Shown one piece after another: positions 33,472 to 42,335 of a stretch of 64,000 bases of DNA; positions within the stretch are counted from its first letter, which is position 1, and the number at the start of each line of letters is the position of its first letter. Both the position numbers and the translations under genes were made by a program. Source of the stretch: Fistulifera solaris (lineage: Eukaryota; Bacillariophyta; Bacillariophyceae; Naviculales; Stauroneidaceae); NCBI GenBank assembly GCA_030295235.1, contig AP026151.1, forward strand, positions 682,001 to 746,000, given 5' to 3'. The notes under the pieces were generated by a model. That model was not told the origin of the DNA. It saw only the letters and a program-made list of their open reading frames with translations, and did not search any database.

Positions 33472-35895
33472 AAATAATGTATTAATATGCTCCTCTCTCA
33501 TCTAGAAAGTTTGTAAATGCGTTGAACTGCGCGCGGCGACCCCCCGGCAAGGCAACTAAAGCAGGTGCGATGAATGCGATAATCAGAGCCGCGATGCGGC
33601 GAGAGGAGAAGTGAGTTGTCCGACTAGTCTAGAAGCATTACACAATGTGATACAAACACGTTTCTTCCGATAAAGTCGGTCATCTTTTGATTTGTTTTGT
33701 ACTTAAGAATGCAATTGTAGCTAAAGTGATCCGACGCTGCCAGCTGACAGATCGACGAGGCAAATGCGGCCTCGGTTAGTCTATAGGTATTTTGGGCGTC
33801 GGAGCGTCCCGGCGTTTTCGGAATACCTACCGAATCATCATCATGCGTTCCTGGTCGGCACTTTGTTTCAACATCAACCATCAACTGAAAAAGCACGTAC
33901 GCACCAACAATTTAGGTGCTAATGGCCTATATTTTCTAGTAGCAAGTAGCAACGGCGAAGCAGTTGTTGAGTCGCCATTCGCCATACAACTGATACTACG
34001 TATCAAGCTGTCGTCATTCGGCATGACGGTTTGTCGGTTGAAGTTTGAGACGTCCCGTTTCCCGTGTTCGGTGATGGATGTCAGAAAGGTCCCACCAAAA
34101 ACCTACGGATTCTCCGAAACTTCTCATTTCGAAAAAGCCCCCCCGGCGCGCGTTTGGTCACCACCGCGTCCTCACAAATTTTCATTTCACGACGTCACCG
34201 CAATCGTATCCTTCTCAATTTCACAAATATCCTTCTCGATTTCGCAAAAAGACCCTAGGCTGACCTAATTCTACTCCTGATTTGTTTGTGGCTCCATGGT
34301 AGCATCCCTTCAGCAAATTCGTCGATTCCACCTCTACTAGACACAGTGTTCTTGAGCTAAAGCGGTTGGTTGCGACTTGGCCATTCTATCCGTCTACCAC
34401 AGTGTTCTGTGAGTCAGCTTCATCCCCATCCCGGGTGATATCTTCCGTCGGAAAAGCTTGCAGAGTGTAGCTTTGCAATCAACATGCATTTACTCTTAGA
34501 TTTTGTCGCTTGAGACGCGATGTCTCCAACGGCTTCTGCCGTCATAAGGTGCACCCAGAGACCGTTCTTTCAAGCACGTATGGTACAACCACTGGAAGAA
34601 AGATCCGACAGTCGAATCATGATGACGCTGAACCCCTTTCTTGGCTATGCTGTTTCAGCTGTCGTCGTCGGTTTCAATGTATAACAACTGTAACGGATAA
34701 AAGCTCAAGCGTCCGCCTTCCCACGTGTACCGTCCGTTCTTTCAGTGGCGGAGCGGTTTAGCAGAGCAGCTGTCACTATTCGGTCCTGCCAACCTAAAAC
34801 GTCGTAATGATTTCTGTTCATCAGCCATTCCGTGGCTCGAGTATCCTTCTTCATGCGCTCCTCCCTTTGCGTACCCAAGATACTGTTGCTGGTCTTGCAA
34901 CGGGAAGCATCGGAGACTGTAGGGAGAAAAGCGAGAAGTACGTCGTGATCGGTCCTCGGCACAAGAATATTGCAATCAGCGGATGATCAGGCTCTTTCGA
35001 TGCTGTGAATTGCCCTCAGCGCAGCAATCCAGAAATCCATGTTGCGATGCGAACACTGTTTTCAGTTGTTGAAGGCGATTCGCAAATTCCTGTTTTGCAT
35101 TGTGGACGATATTCTCGTCGACGTCTTGCAACACGGAAAAATTGCTTTGCATGCATCAACGCTATTAAAAGCGAACGGAACCCAGCGACACGACAAGCGG
35201 GCATTCCTTTGCGATTGCACGACAAGGAAGGAACAGTTTGTCGTTACTTTTTCTTTGCGTGGCACCGCAGAACTCAGGATTACCGCCGGTGATATTCAGC
35301 CTGAATGAAAACACTCGAAATCACCAACAGATCTAAAGACGATCGTGCTATCCTTGCTCATTGTTGACTAAAACGATGATGATTCGCAAACCTTTTCTTC
35401 GCGGGCTGGTGTCTCGAGAGAAATACGCGGACCGATACCGACGAACCCATCTCTCGTTCACAAATCGATCAAGCGACGTTGTAGATCGTCTCTTGAATAT
35501 GTTATGCTGCAACAAAGCATGCTCAAGGAAAAATATAGAGACTCTGTAATAAAACGGTGTTTTATGTGCTGTCGTCGACCACATATAAACACGCGCTGGT
35601 AGGCCATTCGTGACTTCGTCCAGACACGGTTGTTGAGTGTCGGATCTTTTGCGAAGATCGAGAAACCAGCGCTCATTTCTCTTTAGTATTCATTCGCATT
35701 ATCACTACAAGACGTAGTTATGTCAAACGATTGTTGAAACCATCCAGCCATCTAGACACCCGACTTTACTGGTCAAAATTTACTCGTTATACGTTCGAAA
35801 GGAACGGGACTTTCGGTACATGAAATTAAACTTTGTTAGTAATTCATCGCAAGACTAATACTAGACTATTTTAGAAGAAATCCTTTATGAATGCT
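33472..35895. other. Gene-poor stretch of 2.4 kb
   Basis: This is the longest stretch without a supported gene. Frames of 60-158 codons are present on both strands and often overlap. The one at 35039-35308 (89 codons, MLRCEHCFQLLKAI) has a normal ATG but no recognisable domain. No terminal repeats, polymerase motifs or tRNA are seen. Confidence 0.4.
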
Positions 35896-37110
35896 TCACT
35901 CAAGCTTAACATTCAACAGAACATGTCTTTCATCATTCGGAATGTGCATGTAAGGTGTTCGTTCGCATACGAGAGAGACTGAATTCACCGCAATTGACGA
36001 CGGAAACATCGAGGAAAGATTCGAAACCACATCCCGCTGAAACCGTTCTTGCACCTGATCGCAACAGGTGCGGGGCACTCTGGTAAACCGACAGAAAGTT
36101 GAATGAATGATCTGAGGCATGGTGAAGGTGCTCTTTATCAAGGGAACTTCTTCCGGGAATTCCTCCATTAACTCGTCAAACGCTTCTTCGATACAATTGC
36201 GGATCAATTGCATGCCGCCCGTCGTCTCCTTCCACAGCAAGATGCCTGCTTTCGAACCCAGTTGTGCCGATTCAATTTCCAAGCGCAATGGATTTTTGGG
36301 CCACGAATCATTGCGAATGGCTCGTTCCATGATTTGCGTCGCATTCCGTATTATGGTATCTTTTTGTGGTTCCGATAAAGCTCCCTCAAACGTAAAGGGA
36401 CGAATCGTTGCCACCGTGGTATGTAGTGCGGCAAAGGGATAAAAATACACGGCCGGAAAAGTCGTCTTGTCTTGAAACGATTCTGTGACATCGACTTCCT
36501 CAAAACACAATTGCACGGCGGCGCAGAATTGCGCATAACTGGATAGCCACTGTTCTCGTGAAGGAGGCCATCCGGCAACGACGACTAATCCGAAACATGC
36601 GTCGGCGGTATTCTCAAGAAGAGAGACTACCCACGGATCGGGGTGAAACTCTGTCGCGGGTCCATCCCTCAGTCGAATTGAAGTAGTAGATATTGTGTGG
36701 TTTGTTTTCGATTCATACGTGATGGTGTGGCCTTGTTGTTGTAACACCGCCACCGCCGCGGCGGCTTGCTCCTCGGATACCAAAATGTAATCGGTATCGT
36801 AAGTACTCAGGGCAAAGATTGAAATACCCGCATCGCTCAATGGCGCGGCCAACGATGCCAAAATTCCCGTCCACGCAAAATCCAAAGGACCCTTTATTTT
36901 TAAGCAAGTCCAATTATATTGTGTGTCGGGTGTCCCGGGAGGCACATGGGGGCAAACAATGGACAATTCGTCACTGGTGCGCGTTACGGAACAAAACGAA
37001 GAGGATGGCTTGGTCGCCCAATCGGGTAGGCCGGCGTCCGAAGGCAGTTTACACACTGCAAAAGAATCGCTGAAAACAATCAGATGGAGATGCTCGGGCT
37101 TGTTTGACAT
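35896..37110 (-). CDS. ACT_7-type ACT domain fused to a 2H-phosphoesterase-like domain
   Basis: The intact frame has 404 residues and no introns. Residues about 1-130 match the paired ACT_7 domain (KIKGPLDFAWTGILASLAAP, ISIFALSTYDTDYILVSE), a small-molecule-binding regulatory fold usually free-standing at about 130 residues in bacteria. The rest carries two H-x-T motifs spaced as in 2H phosphoesterases: ALHTTVATI near residue 228 and IIHSTFCRF near residue 336. LRLEIESAQLGSKAGILLW between them fits the expected beta strands. 2H enzymes act on 2',3'-cyclic or other phosphoester ends of RNA or nucleotides. Joining an amino-acid-sensing ACT pair to a 2H domain would suggest ligand-controlled phosphoesterase activity, which is inferred. 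The gene diverges from RRP46. Confidence 0.68.
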   Translation of the reverse strand: MSNKPEHLHLIVFSDSFAVCKLPSDAGLPDWATKPSSSFCSVTRTSDELSIVCPHVPPGTPDTQYNWTCLKIKGPLDFAWTGILASLAAPLSDAGISIFALSTYDTDYILVSEEQAAAAVAVLQQQGHTITYESKTNHTISTTSIRLRDGPATEFHPDPWVVSLLENTADACFGLVVVAGWPPSREQWLSSYAQFCAAVQLCFEEVDVTESFQDKTTFPAVYFYPFAALHTTVATIRPFTFEGALSEPQKDTIIRNATQIMERAIRNDSWPKNPLRLEIESAQLGSKAGILLWKETTGGMQLIRNCIEEAFDELMEEFPEEVPLIKSTFTMPQIIHSTFCRFTRVPRTCCDQVQERFQRDVVSNLSSMFPSSIAVNSVSLVCERTPYMHIPNDERHVLLNVKLE

Positions 37111-37402
37111 TGTAATAGAAAGAACGATTGATATAGCAACAAAGAAAAATGCGGAAAAATAAAAAATGAAAATGCGCTCAACAAATACCGGGACTGACTT
37201 GGAAATTCAGTCGCGAGAACGACTCCCCCTGAGAAAACCCTGACCCTATCGTCGATACATTTCCTTATCTCACCGCCATCACCAATCGAATATTATTTTT
37301 CCATTTTGATTTTTTATATAAAGAAAGCCAGCCATATTGTAGTAAAGCTCATTATCACTTATCTTTTGTTTATACTTCAAATTCCCCCCTATTCGACGAA
37401 AG
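37111..37402. promoter_or_regulatory. Divergent promoter, ACT-2H gene and RRP46
   Basis: Only 292 bases separate two divergent ATGs, so the two genes share a compact promoter region. An AT-rich stretch (TTTTTTATATAAAG, 37308-37321) on the RRP46 side is TATA-like. Confidence 0.45.
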
Positions 37403-38074
37403 ATGACAGAAGCACGACCCGACGGCCGTTCAGCTAATACTCTACGACCTCTTTCCTGTGAATTGGGCTGTCTCCATGCCGCCGACGGCAGCGCCCTTTG
37501 GAAGGCCGGAAATACCCACGTCATGGCCGCCGTACACGGACCGATCGCTCCCCGCATTGCCACGGAAGAACACGCGGATAAGTGTCGCATCCAAGTGGTC
37601 ATTCCAACGTCGTCGAGCAGTGAATGGGAAGCCTTCTTGACCCGCATCCTCACGTCGTGCTGTTGCACGCAATTGTATCCCCGCTGTATTCTGTCCATCA
37701 CCATTCATGTGCTATCACACGATGGATCCATCTTGGCGGCAGCATTGCATGCGGCGGTTTCGGCTCTGATGGATGCGGGCATTGAAATGAAAACGTTGCC
37801 GGTGGGTGTCACCTGTCTACTATCGAATACGGATATTTTACTCGATCCGACTCAGGTGGAAGAGGACGAAAGCGCCTCTTTGATAATAGTCTTGGAGAAT
37901 AGTGACGCGGATCAAATGCTGGCTTGCTATTCCTCAAATTCTTTGAATCAGTCCGTCCAAACGATCTTGAAGTGCTCGGTCGTGGCGGCACGAGTGAGTC
38001 AAGCCATTTCGGCCTTTTGGAGAATAGCCATTGAGTCGAAAGTGAAGCAACAATGCGAAACTATATTTTCCTGA
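37403..38074 (+). CDS. EXOSC5: Exosome core subunit RRP46 (EXOSC5), RNase PH fold
   Basis: The intact 223-residue frame is the usual length of the family. It opens with the RNase PH-like RPDGRSANTLRPLSCELG and then ADGSALWKAGNTHVMAAVHG, followed by the strand and helix pattern of the fold (CILSITIHVLSHDGSILAAALHAAVSALMDAGI). The short N-terminus and lack of S1 or KH domains point to RRP46 instead of RRP41 or MTR3. In eukaryotes this subunit is part of the catalytically inactive six-member ring that threads RNA to RRP44/RRP6, in nucleus and cytoplasm. No intron or frame break. Confidence 0.85.
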   Translation: MTEARPDGRSANTLRPLSCELGCLHAADGSALWKAGNTHVMAAVHGPIAPRIATEEHADKCRIQVVIPTSSSSEWEAFLTRILTSCCCTQLYPRCILSITIHVLSHDGSILAAALHAAVSALMDAGIEMKTLPVGVTCLLSNTDILLDPTQVEEDESASLIIVLENSDADQMLACYSSNSLNQSVQTILKCSVVAARVSQAISAFWRIAIESKVKQQCETIFS

Positions 38075-38735
38075 GGAGAAGTAGAGGAAGAGTGAGAATT
38101 GAATCGTAGAATTGTTTGTTTGAGCTACGCAAGCCATGATGAACGGACTCTTCATTCATTCGACTACTCACTACTTCAAAAATTGGGCGCTGTTCTCAAT
38201 TGTAGCAAATGTCGATATCAGGTGGCAAGTTTCAATAGAATGTTACGCATCAACTAAACCTAGCTAGGGAGACAGTAACTTGTGTGTCAACTAGGCTCCA
38301 ACGGGCGATGCCAGACCCTCCGAAGAGGGTCTGACACCATAGACATAGACCCATCTAGCCACTTCTCTATTAACCAACATTATCTACTTCATTAATGTGT
38401 TCACCGCGTGTTCACCGCCGTCCACCTCCTCGATTTCTCCGTTGCTTCTTCTACTTGAGGTTGATCTTGAATCAGACAGTAACTTGCACTAGAGGTATTT
38501 GCTGTCATTTTTACTCCGTATTATTTACTATAGAAAAAGTGTAATGAAACCAAATCGGAGCGTTACCCAAGCGATTACATGCAAAGCTCGCAGTGGTACA
38601 TACACAAAACGTCCGTCCGTCCAACCGACGGTCCGCAGCAGCGAAGAGCGCAGCAGCAGCAGCATAATAGCAGCAGCACAAAAACAACCCAATAATTTAC
38701 CAAAATCCTTATTGTTTCATCTATTTTGAACCAAA
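38075..38735. other. Intergenic region with a perfect hairpin
   Basis: About 660 bases. Its right part (from about 38600) is the upstream flank shared by the inverted duplication, with CAG repeats near 38625-38675. A 9-bp perfect stem with CGAA loop lies at 38312-38333. Confidence 0.5.
38312..38333. repeat. Perfect 9-bp hairpin with tetraloop
   Basis: CAGACCCTC and GAGGGTCTG are exact reverse complements around a CGAA tetraloop. It may act in RNA 3'-end structure of RRP46 (240 bases downstream of its stop) or be part of a small RNA; neither is shown. Confidence 0.5.
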
Positions 38736-39521
38736 ATGCGATTTTCTACCAAACGAGACTATCTTTCATGTTCCCAGAGCGACTTGGTGACAAGTGATTG
38801 CAAGCGACAGCGCACGGAAGACCCTGTTCAGTCCTTGTTCGCTTCTCTTCGATCACCTGTCGACTCTCGAGACGACAATGATGATGATGTCCCCTTGCTC
38901 TCCGATTCCTTTCCTTGTGAATCGATTCCGAATGAAGAGCTGTCGTTCATTCTGTCGTTTGCGGAATCGCGTGAAGAGATGCAGTCGTGGATTTGCGAGA
39001 ACGAGAATGCCGCTTGGGCACAGAGCACTGTTCAAGCGCTGCTTTCGTTGAATGTCACTTCGTCTCGTGGCTCCTCAAGCAGCTCTTTTCTTGGTAATCA
39101 TCGTGCGTCGCGCCGTGTACAATTTGCGCCCGGTTTCTACACTGTCAAGGAGATTCCCCATCATAATTCGTTGACGGCCGATGAAAAGCGTTCTTTGTAT
39201 CGTAACGGGCGCGCGTTGCAGGCAGAGAAGGATGAGATTTGCCTGGAGATCAAGTTTGAGCGTCGTTTACGTCTTTGCAGCGCCGCTGATGCGTTAGAAG
39301 AAGGGTGTTTCTTCCGCGATCATCTTGGAGAGTTGGTCCATCCAGCACACTGGCTCGTGTATGTGAATGAAATTCTTCCAAGTCTTCCCCTCGATACTCC
39401 CGTCGTTGGCTTTTCCTCACTGAACGAATACAAACAAAGTGATGAATTTTCCAAGTATGAACAATACTTCGACAACTCCATGCGAGAGAAAATCTTCCAT
39501 CCTCGATCTCTTGATTCGTAA
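38736..39521 (+). CDS. IPHH family gene A, copy 2
   Basis: The intact frame has 261 residues and matches copy 1 from its first codon (MRFSTKRDYLSCSQSDLV). All blocks are kept: basic CKRQRTE, acidic helix FILSFAESREEMQSW, core RRVQFAPGFYTVKEIPHHN, DEKRSLYRNGRALQAEKDE and the C-terminal GELVHPAHWLVYVNEI. Differences from copy 1 cluster in the N-terminal disordered third (for example VPLLSDSFPCESIPNEEL against LRFFSHSAPCESIPDDEM), while the core is almost unchanged, as expected if the core is under selection. Function unknown; a small nuclear protein is a guess. Confidence 0.82.
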   Translation: MRFSTKRDYLSCSQSDLVTSDCKRQRTEDPVQSLFASLRSPVDSRDDNDDDVPLLSDSFPCESIPNEELSFILSFAESREEMQSWICENENAAWAQSTVQALLSLNVTSSRGSSSSSFLGNHRASRRVQFAPGFYTVKEIPHHNSLTADEKRSLYRNGRALQAEKDEICLEIKFERRLRLCSAADALEEGCFFRDHLGELVHPAHWLVYVNEILPSLPLDTPVVGFSSLNEYKQSDEFSKYEQYFDNSMREKIFHPRSLDS

Positions 39522-39922
39522 TCGTTTTTCTCGTCTGCGTATTTATTTATTTGTCTTGTTCCCTGTGTTGTGCCCACCGTAGTAGCGATTTGAGACAATT
39601 CAACCGCTCTTTGTTATATATCAAGTGTTAAGTAGTGATAATTGTAGATGATGTTTTGAAAAAATACTCAGTTCTATAGCTATTTAGTGCCTCTCCTTAG
39701 CTTTCTTCGTAACGTCGTATCTATTGTTGTGTATCGTACCGTATATTGTATCGTATTGTATTGTATCGTCGTGTTTTGTCGAAGCGTAAGGTGACTTTTC
39801 AAACAATAAGCGTTGTGATTTCACATGAATTCGTAGTTAATAGGGGAGATCTATTGGAAAGAAATCAAGTGCTTCAAAGCGTTAAGCTTTTTACGCTCGT
39901 CTAAACTCGTCCTCTCTCGCGT
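39522..39922. other. A-B spacer of copy 2 with foreign insert and GTATC/GTATT repeats
   Basis: The first 60 bases match the spacer of copy 1. From about 39583 the sequence differs. It includes a pentamer-rich stretch (39732-39775, GTATC/GTATT units) and a tail that resemble the 3' flank of gene B copy 2 (40680-40790). The insert seems to derive from a second gene B 3' flank. Confidence 0.5.
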
Positions 39923-40657
39923 TCATGCTCCCAGAGTCCCTCCGAGACGATTGTCGACACGCTACAGCGGCCTACAAGCCCTCTGCGGTCGTTGCAAGCC
40001 GAAAACGTTGACGATGTTCCCTTTCTGTCGAATTGCGACGCGGATGTCGCGGAATCGTTGCTTCCACGTGATTTCGATGTCGACAATGATGATGAGATCT
40101 CTTCTTTTCTTTCGTCGCTTACGCAATCGGGTGAAAAACCGCTGTTGACGGTGAACCAGACTGAAAAGGGAATTTTAGAGACGAGCACACCTGCGGTGAC
40201 GTTACGCTCCTCGCTCAAGATTGCTTCATCCAGTCTTCTTGTGCGTCGTCGTGTACGATTTGCATCTGATCTTGTGACAGTGAAAGAGATTCCCCATCAT
40301 TGTTCGTTCACAGCTGAGGAAAAGCGTTCGTTGTATCGTGACCTTGAGACCTTGCAAGCCGAGAGCGATGTGATGTGTCAGGAGAGTGAATTCGAACGCA
40401 ATCTGTATGGCGATGAATGCCTCGAGAATGTGTTGGAAGAAGATGCTTATTTTCGTAATCGTCGCGGAGAACTGGTGCATCCAGCTCACTGGAGTGCTTT
40501 CACGGACGAGATCGTTGACAGCCTTGACGCCGACCCGACATCTGTCCCTCCTGGTTTCTCGTCAGTGGAGGCCTACAAGAAGTATTTGTTCGAATACGAG
40601 CACTTCTATGATCATGACCTTCCGAAACATCGTTCGTTTCTATCATCCAACCATTGA
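39923..40657 (+). pseudogene. IPHH family gene B, copy 2, start region lost
   Basis: Homology to copy 1 begins within codon 12 of gene B (SCSQSPSETIVDTLQ). Upstream of it the frame meets a TAA with no ATG between, because the first ten codons and 5' flank of copy 1 are replaced by other sequence. The remaining frame is open to 40657, with the core intact (RRRVRFASDLVTVKEIPHHC, EEKRSLYRDLETLQ, GELVHPAHWSAFTDEI). Translation would need an upstream exon or a non-ATG or later start. This copy keeps the segment of about 17 bases that copy 1 has lost. The two B copies are thus damaged in different places. Confidence 0.6.
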
Positions 40658-41338
40658 TTGATAAAGTTAACGTCGTCCTTGTTGTTGTGTATCGTCTCGT
40701 ATCGTATGATGTCGTATCGTATTGTATCGTTGTTTTTCATTGCAACTGAAGGTGGTGTTGTGCGTTCACATAATTCCTGATTAAAGATCTTTTGAAAACA
40801 TAACATCTACTTCTAGTCTAGTTATAAAGTTCTTCATTGCTTATCCGTACGCCGAGGGTCGAAGCGACCTTAAAACTATTGGCTCCCGTATCATCAATAT
40901 TTGTATATTCCGGACGTTATTCTTCAAATGCGACGTTCGCTCTTACCAGGTATGACTCGACTGTTTATCAAATCTTGTCACCAATTTATGTTAACTCCAT
41001 GAACAAAAGGATGATGATCATGTTGTTGCTATTCAAATACTCGCGAAAGAGCATGTTGAAGGTCGCCTACGTTAGCTGTAACTCCAACCTTTGTCAATAA
41101 CACGATCGCCGAAAAACCATCGCTCGCGATCGTATTTTTTTCTCGATGCATTTTGCGCTTGTCGATTTCGTTCGATCGAAGGCTTCTCATTTTCCTTCGA
41201 TGGTACGAAGTCAACTGAAACAGATGTGCTTCTCGTTTTGAAATAGTCCTATTGCCATTCCGCACGCTCCGACTTTCATAATTTGACGATATATTTGCCG
41301 GCTTGTTGATTTCTAACTTCGATCGTTTTAGTTTCATC
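40658..41338. other. Intergenic region
   Basis: About 680 bases. The first 130 include GTATC/GTATT pentamer repeats like those at 39732-39775. No gene is recognised in the rest. Confidence 0.45.
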
Positions 41339-42160
41339 ATGACGACTACAACTGCAAGTAATACCTCTTTACCGTACTGGAATCTGGCCGCCTACATCTT
41401 CAATGTCGCCGTTACCTTTGGTATTGGTATTTTGCGATCACCCACGAATGCGGAATTGTCGGAAAAATATCAAACACTCGTGACACCCGTCGGTTGGGCT
41501 TTTGCCATTTGGTCGTTGATATTTACCTTACAAGGTGTCTGGGTCGCTTGGCCGTTCTTTTCTGAGAAGAAAACCAGCATCATTGGGTATCGCTACGTGT
41601 GGATTGTTATTGCGCAAGCGGGCTGGACCTTGTCCTTTTCGCACGAACGAATCGTCGCCTCCATGCTTTTTATGACTGCACTGGCTTCCTTTTTGTGGGA
41701 AACCGTCGCGACACTGCCACCTCCGGCGACGTGGAAGGAGTATGCCGTCACGCATTTGCCATTTACCTTACACGCGGGATGGATTACGGCGGCTACTTTG
41801 GTGAATGCGAATGTTGTTTTGGTGTATCTGGGCGTGGCGGCACCGACGCAGTACAGTGCCGCGCTGATGTCGCTGTTGTCGCTTTTTGCTTTGGCAGTGT
41901 CGGAAGTTTTGCGGGATCATGATTGGGTTATCCCTGCGACCCTGGCCTGGGCGGCGTACGGTATTCATCGCGAGCTTTCGTCACCAAAGTTTGCCATTCG
42001 CATCACGTTTTCCGAACGGCAAATTGGGCACCTTCAACAGGGTGCGGCTTGGGCGACCATGACGATTGTTGCCTTGTTGGTTGTACGAATTGGTATTCGA
42101 TTGACGACTCGTCGTCGACCTCTTCACCAGTCGAGCGAAGCTGCTCTTTTGCGTGAGTAA
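41339..42160 (+). CDS. TspO/MBR-related membrane protein
   Basis: I start at the ATG at 41339 (MTTTTASNTSLPYW), as the 12 codons before it have no support. The product has 273 residues with about six hydrophobic segments. VTPVGWAFAIWSLIFTLQG, GYRYVWIVIAQAGWTLSF and LPFTLHAGWITAATLVNANVV follow the tryptophan- and proline-rich pattern of TspO/MBR relatives (P-x-GW-x-FAIW, then N-V in helix 4). TspO proteins bind tetrapyrroles and act in stress responses; this longer relative may differ. The C-terminus is basic and cytosolic-looking (RLTTRRRP). No targeting leader is evident. Complete and unbroken. Confidence 0.65.
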   Translation: MTTTTASNTSLPYWNLAAYIFNVAVTFGIGILRSPTNAELSEKYQTLVTPVGWAFAIWSLIFTLQGVWVAWPFFSEKKTSIIGYRYVWIVIAQAGWTLSFSHERIVASMLFMTALASFLWETVATLPPPATWKEYAVTHLPFTLHAGWITAATLVNANVVLVYLGVAAPTQYSAALMSLLSLFALAVSEVLRDHDWVIPATLAWAAYGIHRELSSPKFAIRITFSERQIGHLQQGAAWATMTIVALLVVRIGIRLTTRRRPLHQSSEAALLRE

Positions 42161-42335
42161 TGCGCGTTGAGATCAATATGAGTTCTGGCTAAATATACTC
42201 GTAGAACCAAACCAAGAATAGTGTACTTATTTTACCTAATACGGAGTAGTAGTTATTAACAAGAGATATAATACATCACAATAGTAGCTTAGGTTGTTGT
42301 CAGTCAGCAAGCTCCAAGGAAAGAGAAAGCCATTC

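Larger units (their letters stand above)
38600..40657 (+). repeat. Inverted segmental duplication, copy 2 (genes A then B)
   Basis: Partner of 22652-24390, about 14 kb away and inverted. Homology starts in the 5' flank of gene A, covers A, continues to about 39580 in the A-B spacer (CGTAATCGTTTTTCTCGTCT), is interrupted by about 340 bases of other sequence, and resumes at 39923 inside gene B. Confidence 0.85.

Noticed and set aside
33472-35895. Possible transposon relic in the 2.4-kb gene-poor stretch
   Set aside because: I found no terminal repeats, target-site duplication, transposase or polymerase motif.
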